64,000 bases of DNA from assembly GCA_015680685.1 (NCBI GenBank), contig MNCI01034627.1, positions 957,193-1,021,192 of the forward strand, given 5' to 3'. This DNA is from Gnetum montanum. Lineage: Eukaryota; Streptophyta; Gnetopsida; Gnetales; Gnetaceae. This document shows positions 1-10,843 of this stretch, piece by piece. How positions within the stretch are numbered: position 1 is the first letter of the stretch; every line of letters begins with the position of its first letter. The notes under the pieces were generated by a model. The model made no database searches, was not told the DNA's origin, and saw only the letters and a list, made by a program, of their open reading frames with translations. A program made the position numbers and the translations under genes.

Positions 1-294
1 ACATTTCCATTAGACATCAAAAATCCAAAACATTTGGTAGCTAAAGTTGAACTAACATTTAGTTCACTCATCAGTACTAGGAGGGGGTTGGCCTCCAAAA
101 TCCTCCACATCATCCACTCCCACTCCATTGGGGCCAGCCTCATCACTACTATGTGTCTATAACAAAAAAGAAGAAGAAGGAAACAGGTAAGCATAACAAA
201 ACAACTCATGAATACAAAACCTGGAAGAATAGTAGCACTAACACTAAAAAATAATAAAACCATACAAAAGTAAGCACCATAATAAAAAACTCAC

Positions 295-1073
295 AGGTGA
301 AGAGGGTCTTAGACTAGCCTCTAAGCACTGCAAAATCTCCTCTTTAGGTACATTTGCCCAATCCTCCTCTAGGCCAAGGTCAATACTGGCCAAGGTTTTA
401 CCCTTTTTCACTAAGGTCCAGGCAGGACGCTCAAGAGAGAACATATCTGTCGAAGCCTCCCTAGAAGTGATCGTAATGGTTCTCTCGGGAGATCCCTCCA
501 CTTCAATGCACTCGACAAACTGATCATAAGTAGGATGTAAGCCTAGTCCATTAATGAACATTTCCTTCCGGTGATGTTCAACTGATTCCTCCTTTAACCA
601 CTTCTTGTATTGGTGCTTGTGATGCTTTTGATCTTGACCCCATTTACGTACCTTAGCAGCAAAAGATTTCCAATGATGATATTTCCTATTTAATGAATCC
701 ATTTGTGCCCTTTTTTTGGCTAAATCCCCTGTCGTCTAAACTTTTCTATTCAAAATTATCCAGTAACATGCATAGGTGATCTTAGATGTGCGCCAAGTAT
801 AATCACCAGATAGCCTAGCAGCAGCAAAATCATAACGAGATTGAAGATCCTTCTTATCTTCTTTCTCCTTCACCAATGTTTTCTTCAATGAGTGCACCTC
901 ATTCCATAGGTACTCAATTGAATGCCTACAAGTCTAGAGGGACTTATCATTTTGTACAACGCAACTAGAAACTGCATCGTAAACCTTTCTAGGGACTTGT
1001 TCAATATTTCTTGGCAATTCAGGGAGAGCATCGATATGAGCAGCCTCAGAAGGATCCCATTGAAGCTTGGTGC
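295..1073 (-). CDS. Exon 7 of antisense gene A: coiled-coil-rich region
   Basis: Opens after acceptor CTTGTAG with TKLQWDPSEA, aligned with AKLKWDSIEA in copy D and ASRLKWD in copy C. Then a charged helical stretch (YDAVSSCVVQNDKSL, KKTLVKEKEDKKDLQSRYDF, KKRAQMDSLNRKYHHWKSFA), typical of a coiled coil, then MFINGLGLHPTYDQF and ERTITITSREAS. Ends at donor TCACCT|GTGAGT. Stops at 934-936 and 735-737. The region 244-702 is the longest open part. Confidence 0.6.
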
Positions 1074-1840
1074 CTACAAGTATAAGTACTGCACACATGA
1101 ATCAACTATAATTAACAATGAATACAAAGAAGCACAATAAACCCAGACACTTAGCATGATACGTAACATACACATACCTAGTTCTGGATGAGCTTGTTGT
1201 AGGCGAGTGACTACATCGTTAAAAATGCCCATGACAAAGTCCATTTTATTGGGCATTTCAGGACATGGCCCTAACTGGTTACTAGATGTGGGACAAGCAT
1301 GGGAAGTCACCTCAATTGGGGCCTGAGACCCTGACACCTCTACTCGGGATGTATGTGCCTCAGAGACCTCAGCATCTACCTCTAGTGTTAGGGATAATCA
1401 AAAGCAACACGTAAAGGTTAAAAGGTACAAAATGTGGATCAAAATAAAGGAACATAGCAAAAAGCCCTTTGCTAGTTAGCTTGGGCAGATCACCAAGATG
1501 CAAGGACCCATCGAGGAAACCGTCAAAAACACCCCTCTCATCACTTGAATGCTTAAGTGCATCCAAAGCCTCAGCAAGCTTCATCCCCATGATGCTTGCT
1601 ACATCTTCCTCTTGCAAGACATGGAGTTCCTCAACCGCTTCTTCCATTTCTTTTTATTCTTCCTCTAGCCCTACAATGACCACTTCAAGTTCAACCATTG
1701 GGGCTAAGGCTTCTCTTTCCCTCTTGGGGCTTTCCTCTGATAACACCAGTATTCTAGCATTAGTATGAATAGCATATACATACATTTAATAAACTTATAA
1801 ATTAAAATGCAATAATAAAATAATAAAATAAAATACCTAC

Positions 1841-2887
1841 CCTCCTCTGGCAATATAAAGCGGATCCTCTTCACTCTTGGTGGTCTCACCTCTGGAGCAG
1901 GCTCCGTTGGGCATTTAATTCTCTTCACCTTTGCCTTGGATCTCCTGACAGTCTCATGAATTAGATGTTCAGCTCCTCTAAGAAATGTGTATAGTCTAGG
2001 TGTTTCCAATCCCAAGCTATCATGGGAATGATAAGAATGACTAGCTTCATTCCGAGTAGTAACTGACACTGACTCTTCAATGCCTTCGGGTGGATCTTGA
2101 GATTTGGTAGTGTTAAACAAGTGGCGAACCCAGGGGCAAGATAGCTATGAATGATCCCTCAATACATAATGATTATCTCCATAAACTACTAAAAACTTGA
2201 TAAACCTACGTAGATAACTTGCAAAGAAGGTGAATGTGAAATGGGACTTGGCATTAATGTTTGAGCATAATCTAATAATCTCTCCATGAAGGCTAGACCC
2301 ATGAAATTGTGCCTGATTATAACGTATGCCCGTATCTAGGACTGCACATATGATACGTGAAAACTCAATCCTAAGGTTTCTTCCTTGAAAAAGAGATTTA
2401 GGGAATGCCTGTGCTCGAAAGAGGGGGTACAAGAAGTTCACCTCTGTTTCTTTGGTATCACTTTGCATGGCAAAACCTTTGGGACCCTGAGACATGTCTA
2501 ACTAATCTTCAAGATCCTTTATGACTTGGCTTTCTTTCATTGCTTTCTCTATTACCACCCTAGCACCATCCATAGGCATGCCAAAGAGATCAGAAAGGAA
2601 CTCAACAGTCAAGTGGAAAGACACCTTGACTCCTTGAACCTGTGTAGTAAAGTGAGAAGCATCATCACTAAAAGAATCAACAATGGTAACCATTTCAGTC
2701 ACTGGAACATTAGGAGTCATAGCAGTGAACAAGTCCATCAAGCCCACATGGACAAGACAGCTGATGATTAACTTAGAAGACTTCGTCTGCAACCATTGTT
2801 TTAACTATTCTATCTCTTCATACTTCATAAGAAGAGTGGCCTAAGTACACCCTGATATGATAGTAACTTCATTAGAGGAGATGACTG
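1841..2887 (-). CDS. Exon 4 of antisense gene A: conserved GLMDLF / RAxAFP region
   Basis: Long exon with four or more stops. Conserved landmarks shared with copies C and D: GLMDLF, VTEMVTIVDSF, MDGARVVIE, GFAM, LYPLFRAQAFP, a helix HGEIIRLCS, FTFFASYLRRFIKFLVV and a basic stretch KAKVKRIKCP followed by PRVKRIRF. The layout (short helices, 'L..LFRA..FP', then a repeated helix pair) recalls the domain found in Pfam 'putative plant transposon protein' entries, but I cannot confirm this. The two Lys/Arg patches could be a nuclear localisation signal. Donor GAGG|GTAGGT at 1841/1840. Confidence 0.6.
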
Positions 2888-3334
2888 CTATAGGGAAAAA
2901 CATAGAGTGAGAGGTTAAAAACATAGTAGATGATGATGCAACAAAGAGAAAATGGAGTCTAGAATATGATCATTTACCATTAGTAAATGAGGTAGGCAGA
3001 TTAGGTCAGGATCAACCCTCTGAGGAAGAATTGGCTCTTTGGAGGACCAATCCTCATGCAACCAACCATGAACTTGACAACATTCAAAAGCCCTTGAGAA
3101 TTTCCTAGGGTAGTCAACAATAGAAGCTCTTGTTTGGTTTAGTACTGCAACATGAAGAGTGGGGCCTATCATGAATGTCTCCAATGCTATGCGCGTTAAG
3201 GCAAGCCCACTATCATCATCATGCATCCCATGCTCATCAAAATGAGGCCTACACAGAAGAAGAATATTTATGCATAGAGAATGATATAATTTTAAAAGAA
3301 TCAAAAAATTAAAGCAAAACACAAAAGAGCATAC

Positions 3335-3784
3335 CTGTCCACTCTATGCACTATCCCAGATAGGTTTTGGAACAACGTGTGAACACGGAAAGCTAGAAAA
3401 AGTGTGTTGCTGCTATTATAATGGCTACAAGTAGGCAGTTCCCATACACGAGCCAAGGGATGAGTAGACCTAGGACCCTCAGGAGGGCCTTCCTCAACTG
3501 TAAAAATTCCCTCATCTATGTCAGCAATGAAGGCGAGCATGTCTTGTGTAGATCTAGGCAACATTGTTTCAATGATATCATGGGTCAACTGCTTACTTAA
3601 ATGAGACCATATAAGTACGCTGAAACTTTGTAAAATAAATGACAAAAATGCACCAACATTAGGACAGAACCATATCACATGAGGACCAATACGCATGTCA
3701 TAAGGAGGTATGTCCAGTCCAAAGGGGCCAAACCAAGAAAGTACACCAACGAGCTCAACCACAAGGAGTGAGGGTTCAGGCCCC
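3335..3784 (-). CDS. Exon 2 of antisense gene A: degenerate FCP1/NLI-type HAD domain
   Basis: About 150 codons. The opening LLVVELVGVL corresponds in layout to the hhhDLNGhL motif I of plant NLI-interacting-factor (CTD small phosphatase-like) proteins, followed by a FLSFILQSFSVLIWS segment matching the family's 'FL.F....F.v.iWSS' strand-helix-strand, and NNTLFLAFRVHTLF-like text (here SNTLFLAFRVHTLF) at the place of the 'TLLVDDSP.KA..NP' motif III. The motif I aspartate is Glu and the DD pair of motif III is missing, so phosphatase activity is unlikely. Flanked by acceptor TATGCAG (3785) and donor AG|GTATGC (3334). The family call is motif recognition by eye. Confidence 0.55.
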
Positions 3785-4599
3785 CTGCATATAGCCAAAA
3801 ACTTAGGTAAGTAAAAAAGTCCAAGTGCTCAAAAAAATATGCAACTACATAAACCAAACACACAAATAATATTTAATATATAGTTCCACCCCATGAGACA
3901 AAGACACCAATATTTATTTGGTGTATTTAACGCTCGTTGGGGTACATCAAAATCTTTTACACAGTAGTTTATTACAAGCAACATAAAATGAACACGCAAG
4001 TAGAGAACCAGGAACATTCATAGATGTGACATAAACGTAGAAATGTAGAAAAATATTTAAATCATCTATCCAAACAAGAAAAAAATAAACAGTGTAGACA
4101 TAAACACTAGCAAAGAATAAACATTTCAACAAAAAATTTGCATCTTCACATTTTAACACAAGTCAGGCATGCTTACATTACCAGCAGTTGTTGTGAACAT
4201 CACGTAATTTGTTTCTCTCTATGTGTGATTGCCTATACGAACGTACACACATAAGTAGCCTTCACATTATAAAAAAAATTGTAATTATATACAAAAATTG
4301 TGGCCCTCTCATTCTTGCATGAAACGCAGTGCAGATATACCAAGCTTTGAGACATAAAACTTGCTGAAAATCAATTGTTGCTTTCTCTTTAACGTGCAGA
4401 CACTGGTTCACCTCACACTAGACACTGAACTTCAAGTTCTCTCCATGGTTGACTGGTTTTCTTGATACCTAAAACTTGGAAAAAACTGGAATCACCATGG
4501 CCCATATATAGGCCAATCAAGGAAAGAATTGACAACAAAAAGAAGAGAAACCCTGACAAAGGGAAACACTGCTTATGAGAAGCCCATCCCAAGGCTAAG

Positions 4600-4780
4600 C
4601 CTATCTTGGATACTCATGCTAGGCTTGCCCTAGACACTCACGCTGGGCTTGCCCTGGACACTCACACTGGGCTTGCCCTAGATACTCACGTTGGGCTTAC
4701 CTTGGACACTCACGCTGGGCTTGCCCTAGATACTCATGCTGCACTTGCCCTAGAAAGTCACGTCAGTGACCACTCACATT
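4600..4780. repeat. CTCACGCTGGGCTTGCCCTAGACA tandem array, 5' of antisense gene A coding exons
   Basis: About six imperfect copies of a unit near 28-30 bases containing 'actcacgctgggcttgccct(a/g)ga'. It lies in the first intron of the antisense gene (between E1 and E2). The CTCACGCT core is the same as in LTRs and leader arrays of other elements in this window. Confidence 0.75.
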
Positions 4781-5314
4781 GAGTTGATCCAAGGACTGGC
4801 ACACTTTGGATTACTCATGCTATTGACTCGTAATAACAATCAATTGTGCACAACCAAAAGACAACAACAAAAAAAATAGAGATATAAACACAGCAATTCA
4901 TGGACCCCAATATAGACCCTGATGCCCCAAAACACAATAAGAAAACACAGCAAACGGTCTCGGGTTTTCAATCCAACGTAGCAGAGAAACCAAAAAATCA
5001 CGCTGAAAATGCATCAGAAAATGATGGTCATGAGAGACCATGCTGTGCTAACTAACGATGTGCATAAAATACTAGACAGAGAAACAAGAAGAAAAAAACC
5101 TGTGTAGAGTTCCATCCCACGTTGGAATCCTGGCTTGAGGGAGACGCTGAAGCAGCTCTTCACTCTCCTCCACGAATGCCAGATTTACTTGCCTCTTCCC
5201 TTTGCCTCGACTTGGTTTCCCTTTGTCCTTCATTGCTAGTCTATAACTCATTGCACTATCTAGCGTGCTCACGCTCTCACACCCACAAACTCACACTAGC
5301 ACAAATGATGCCCC

Positions 5315-5319
5315 TTATA
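5315..5319 (-). promoter_or_regulatory. Candidate TATA box of antisense gene A
   Basis: Minus strand reads GAGGTATAAGGGGCATC about 85 bases upstream of the chosen start codon at 5233 (MKDKGK, aligned with MMNKGK in copy D). Copies C and D have TATAAATAGGG and TATATAAATGGGG in the same relative place. Weak alone; supported by position. Confidence 0.3.
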
Positions 5320-5734
5320 CCTCAAAACCCATTTTAATCCCCATGTTCACTTTCACTTTATTTTATTTATTTTATTTTTATTTATTTTTATGTAATTTAC
5401 CATGTTCCATGGTTAACTTTCTTTTTTCCTGTTATCACTTACATCATCTTTGTTTCATTCTTACATGGTATTCCTCTTTATTTTATTCTCGTGGAATAAG
5501 GCCAAAATATTAAAGATAGCAAAAATAAAAAAGGAAGGGGGGAGGGGAGAAAGGTTAAAATCAAAACAAAATGATGGAAATATAAAGAAAAAAAATATAT
5601 AAAAATATATAATGGTGCGCATGAAAATTCATAAGACTATAAAATCCCATAAATTTATTGTTCGCATGAAACATAGAAATTAACAATACTCCATACACTC
5701 ATCCATAATACAAAATGACATGAATATTACTAGC

Positions 5735-5830
5735 CTGGTATGGCCTAAAACTGCCATGCATGGCCTAGTATGGCCTAAAAATACCATATGGTCTATGTAT
5801 GACACTAAACTACCACTACGTTCCTCAGTT
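5735..5830. repeat. Bracket repeats upstream of RT in element A
   Basis: Degenerate copies of 'gcctggtatggcctaaaactgcc' just before pol. The same kind of unit lies after protease in B, C and D and after integrase in A and C. Confidence 0.6.
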
Positions 5831-5937
5831 TCATCAGTACATAGATTAATTACCCAATGCTTGTTTACATTTAACAACTCCTTCATCAAGTAAATGTCAC
5901 TCACTTTTTCCTGGTTTAAATTGGTAGGAGCAAGCAC

Positions 5938-8900
5938 ATGGCCACCAAGATTATCTTTTCAACATTGTCTCTCAGTGGATCATATGGGGAAGTAAAAGGA
6001 CAATCAATCTAGAGTCCTTGGATCTAGATCCATCTACTTATACTAATTTAATAGCCTCTATTCAGGAAACGTTGGACTGGTCTAAAAATGTGGCTAAGAC
6101 TTTAGATCTAGAGGCCGATAATATCACTGAAGATCCTCTTGTTGAAATCCCCATTACTACATCCAATGATGAAAATAGAACGTTAAAATTAAGTGTCCTA
6201 CTGGACTCACAATTTGTCAGTGACATCACACAACTAGTGAAAGACAATATAAAAACATTTGCATGGTCATATACCAACATGCTAGGGTTGGACCCTCGAA
6301 TTATCCAACATAACATTATTCTTGATGCAAAAGTCAAACTAGTGAAGCAAAAGGTACGAAACGTTAGACCTAAAGTGGCATTAGCAATCCGTGAGGAAAT
6401 TGCAAAGTTCTACCAAGATTTCATTCGAGCCATTGACTATTCTAGCTGGGTATTAAACATTGTTATAGTTCCTAAGAAGAACGGTAGGATACACATATGC
6501 ATTGACTTCTGTGATCTTAACACAGCCACTATAAAAGATGACTTCCCGCTACCTAGTATTGATCAACTTGTTAACACAACTGCTGGGCATGCACTATTAT
6601 CCTTTATGAATGGATTTTAAGGATATAATCAAATAAGAATCAACCCAGAACATCAACTCAGGATAACCTTTATGATACCTTGGGGCATGTTCTGCTATAC
6701 GATGATGCTGTTTGTTCTTAAAAATGTAGGTGCTACATATCAACGAGCAATGACATATATATTTAGTGATTACATGCTCAATTTGCTAAATGATTATGTT
6801 GATGATATCGTGGTTAAATCTAAAATGAACAAACAACAAGCGAAAGATCTAGACTTAGTGCTTAAATGTTGTCTCAAATATGATCTCAGACTCAATCCTA
6901 AGAAGTGTGCCTTTGGTGCGGGAAAAATGCTTGGCTTTGTAGTCTCTGAAACAGGGATACGAGTAGACCTTGATAAGGTTAAAGTAATAATTAACATGCA
7001 ACAACCAAAAAACCTTACCAAACTATGTGGTCTACAAGGTAGGTTGAAATTCATTAGATGCTTTATCGCAAAGTTGATGGATAAGTTGAGACCCATGCAA
7101 CACCTACTATGAAAGAATGTGTATTTCCAATGGACTCAACAGTGCCAGGAAGCATTTGAGAACATAAAGCAAGGGTTGGCTCAACTGCTAACAGTTTATC
7201 CGTTTATCCCCCACAGAGTGATAAACCATTCTGCATCTACCTTGCAACCTCTAATTCTTCCATTGCATTGATGCTTTAACAAAAATGTAAAGATGGAATT
7301 GAGATCCCCGTCTATTACTTAAGCCACACTCTAATCGCCTATGAAAAATGATACAACGATGTGGAGGAATTATGCCTTGCCCTTGTCTTTTTCTTGAAGA
7401 AATGGGGGCATTATCTCTTTTGTAATCAAGTCTACATCATTTGCAAGAATAATGTGCTTCGCACCATCACTAACAACATCTATGAGTCAAGTCAGATAGC
7501 TAGATGGAGTGGAGTTTGACCTACACTATGTTGCTCAATCCTCCAGAAAAGGTCAAGCAATAGCCAACCAACTAACCGTCTTACCAACACATGATCAAGA
7601 AATGATTAACCCTTAATTTCCTGATGAGAATGTTAATATTATAGACACCATACATGATAACTACGAGGAAATCCTTTATTTCAATGGTGCTTCAACTTCC
7701 TGAGGAGGAAGTGCTGCAGCCATTTTAACATATCCCTCTAGAGAAATCCAACCCTTTGCCTATTGATTAACCTTTCCTTGTACGAATAACATGGCAGAAT
7801 ACGAAGGTCTTCTGGTAGCATTGACTTCAAGAATTGCATGTCTTGTAGTTCAAGGTGATTCACAACTAGTCATCAATCAAGTCACAGAGGTTTATGCATG
7901 TAAGGCTCTCCATTTGTAACCATATTGTGATTTGACCAAACATCTGCTGAAGCAATTAGTAGACGTGGACATATAGCATACCCCTTGAAGCAAAAACACC
8001 ATTGTCGATGCACGTGCTACACTAGCCCTAAACATGACACCTGAAATGTTCCATGTGTTGCCTAGTTCTATAACAAATTGTGCCAAACCTATAACCGATG
8101 CTCTTGATGAAATGACCATAGCATCCGTTAGCACAACACATGCAATAGAATGGTACGATGACATAAAAGAGTACCTTTTACAAGGAAAACCTCCACAACA
8201 TTTGACAAATGCTCAAAAGGACACAATGCAAAAACACTCTTGGCAATATGCATTAATAGGAGACACATTGTGTTGCAAATCCTATGAAGGCATTTTGTTG
8301 ATGTGCGTTAGTAGCATTGATGGTCAAACGATTGTAGAAAAAGTCCATGAAGAACTTTGTGGAGGACACATAGCACCCAAAGCAATGGCAACAAAGATTA
8401 GGCGCTTGGGCCACTACTGGCCACACATGGAGTACGATTGCTTCTCCAAGGTTATGAAATGTAACATTTTCCAAAGGCACAGTAACCTAATACATGTGCT
8501 GCTTAATGAATTGCACACAACACAAATCACATGGCCATTCCAAAGATGGGGATTAGACATCATTGGACCGATAATGCCACCATCTTCCATAGGACATAGC
8601 TTCATTATGACTACAATGAAATACTTTACAAAATGGGTGGAAGCTATTCCCCTTAAGAAGACCACTTTTAAGCATGTTTGCACTTTCATAGTAGAAAACA
8701 TTGTGAGCCGTTTTGGTATTCCAATGACCATCGTTACTGACAATGGGCCACAGTTCAATAGTGCGGATACTAAAAGCTTCTATGAAAGCCTAGGTATTAA
8801 ACATGCATTCTTGTCACCTTACTACCCATAGAGCAATGGTCAGGTAGAGGCTAGGTGCTCGACAAGATGCTAAATTAGATCAAGAGGTGATGGCACGAAC

Positions 8901-9370
8901 AATTAGTTTACGCATTGTGGGCATACAGAATGACACATTGAACACCTATAGGTAAAACTCCATATAGTTTTGTATACATATCTAAAGCTATTTTACCTTT
9001 GGAGTTACAGGTTTCCTCATTGCAGATAGCTCTCTCAGGACTCCTCGATGAAAGCCAAAGAAATGAATTGAGCATTGCTGACCTTGACTTGGTGGAAGAG
9101 GAACATGTATGAATGCTTGATCAAATCAAGTGGTACCAGAGACAACAACGGTGACGACACTAACACAATTTGCATGAGCGCCCGATTAAGGAAGGAGACC
9201 TAGTTCTTAAGGCCATCCGTGAACACCCAAATAAATTCTCAACTAACTGGGAAGGGTCTTACTTAGTCACTAATGAGTACAATAACGGAGCATTCAAACT
9301 TGCTATCATGGATGGAAATGAGTTCTATAATCCCACAAATCACCTATACCTAAAATGGTACTATGTTTGA
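5938..9370 (+). pseudogene. Element A pol: RT, RNase H, archaeal-type RNase H, integrase
   Basis: Pol of a Tat-type element, decayed. RT 6018-7110 has IVPKKNGRIHICIDF, DLN, and YVDD at 6795-6806. RNase H follows (about 7200-7560). The second, archaeal-type RNase H at about 7670-8010 shows YFNGAST.GGSAAA, NMAEYEGLL and GDSQLVINQV. Integrase: H-H-C zinc region around 8350-8470 (second Cys replaced by Phe), catalytic Asp in WGLDIIGP (8550) and TDNGPQF (8740), Glu in NGQVEA (8845), and a GPY/F-like end (NWEGSYLV) with stop at 9368. A stop interrupts RT at 6618, another sits at 8829-8831, and sequence is lost near 8850-8900. An early frameshift lies near 5995. Not functional. Confidence 0.9.
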
Positions 9371-9389
9371 TGAACTTGAGGTGCGTAAC

Positions 9390-9730
9390 GTTCCTGGCAT
9401 CACAACCTAAAACTGATACCATTGAATGGTCTTGGGGCTATGACTTGAAACTGGCACCATAGAGTGTCCTAGCATCATGATAATTAAACTGGCACCATAG
9501 AGCTCCATCTGGTATGACACTAAACTACCACATTTGTCCGCCATGAGGTAAAACTAGCATGCAGAGTCCACTAAGATTATAAATTGGTTTGCCTCTTCAC
9601 AGTCTTCTACGGCTATAAACTAGCATTGCATCATCCACTACGATGCTAAATTGGCACTGTCCAAAGGGTTATGATGTGAAACTAACCTACAACAGTCTAC
9701 TAAGACTATGAACTGGCGACATCATTGATG
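9390..9730. repeat. Post-integrase repeats of element A
   Basis: About nine degenerate units of 30-40 bases of the form '..ctatgacttgaaactggcacca..', with a (t/g)aaact(a/g)(g)c core. Equivalent units follow integrase in element C (52430-52740). Confidence 0.6.
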
Positions 9731-10830
9731 ACCAGGCAATACTTGAAAAGATATGTTGCTGCAATTAGCTGTACGTGCTCCACAAAGACTTGCTACATAA
9801 TTTGTCTCATGGACCTTGATGAAGCTGATGCTGTTCATGATTCTATCTACTTTGAAATTGCACACAGTGGCTCCATATCCTTAGTTTTATTCAATTTTAA
9901 AGTGCTTAGTTAACTGAATCATTTGTGATTTTCTTGTCTTCTTGGAGTTGTGTTTGTAGGATGACATCCCTAAGGCATTCGCTCACAGATGCACTTCATC
10001 ATGACGACAAGGTATCACATTCTTCCTGATGCACGTAACTGGGTTAATCAATCCATTCATAAGTACATTCTCGACTCCTAATACATTCCCTATTCCTCAT
10101 CATAACCCCCCTTATCCTATTCAATTACATCCCCTTGATACATTCTACTTATCCTAAAGATCTTGATACATTGTTGCACACTATGATTCTCTAAGTAGTT
10201 GCAACGCAAAACATAGTACATGGTACATGATACAAATGTTAGCACATGAGCATGAGTACAACACTAAAAGCAAGCTCTTTCAAAAAAAAAAGTAAAGAGC
10301 AAAATGCATGAAAAAGATCTTCATGATGTTGTTGACATCATAGACTAAAGACCATTGGCTCTTCTCATACAAGCCCCAGGCGGGAAGTCAATTGTCTTGG
10401 AAAACCAGTTACACTCGTGTCTCAAATGATCATGTTGCACATCATCCCGTGGCTTTGGCTATTTACAATGGACTCCCGTAAACACTCTACAAGAGTCCCA
10501 TTTCTCCAAAGAATGCACCTCCTAGGTCTTGGTTCTGAGTCTGCTAAACACTGGCTACTGACAAGGACTAAAAACATGGCTTGTTCACATGAGATCATTC
10601 CTCTCCTTCAATTCCAACAACAATTATAACCCTTGATCAACTCCTGATTCCCCCCAGTTACAACTAATCCACTTGCATCTTGAACTGCATTTCCCCAATC
10701 TCATGTACTTTTGAACATGGTGTGAGGACGTCCAGTCAAGGGCTGACAGAAAATGCTTGGTACTTGGTTGATCGTGGTATTTTGCACTTCTTTGTCGATG
10801 CCTCTTAGGTGGATTCCTCCAGGCATCAAC
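9731..10830 (+). other. 3' untranslated region of element A
   Basis: No ORF with recognisable product. It leads to the polypurine tract and 3' LTR, so it is read as the 3' untranslated region of the element. Confidence 0.5.
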
Positions 10831-10839
10831 AAAGAGGGG
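10831..10839 (+). promoter_or_regulatory. Polypurine tract of element A
   Basis: AAAGAGGGG followed by CCAA and then the LTR start TGAAACACC. The identical arrangement, inverted, is seen at 26324-26336 in fragment E, so the tract is conserved between families. Confidence 0.75.
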
Positions 10840-10843
10840 CCAA

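Larger units (their letters stand above)
64..5233 (-). pseudogene. Antisense eight-exon passenger gene, copy A
   Basis: Multi-exon gene on the strand opposite to the retrotransposon genes. Exons read from sequence by matching GT-AG sites to copies C and D: E1 5233-5100, E2 3784-3335, E3 3248-2978, E4 2887-1841, E5 from 1736, E6 1381-1178, E7 1073-295, E8 156-64. E1-E2 join inside an Arg codon (AG|G), as do E2-E3; E3-E4, E4-E5 and E6-E7 all leave one base (G|). The same phases recur in copy D. Product: short basic N-terminus, degenerate HAD/FCP1-like domain (E2), helical regions (E3, E4), acidic stretch (E5), coiled coil (E7), acidic tail ending PPPSTDE (E8). In-frame stops near 2841, 2815, 2502, 2145, 934 and 735 make it a pseudogene. 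Function unknown. Confidence 0.72.

Noticed and set aside
1469-1768. Plus-strand Ser-rich ORF
   Set aside because: Shadow of exon 5 of the antisense gene (acidic Glu/Asp codons read backwards give Ser/Leu).
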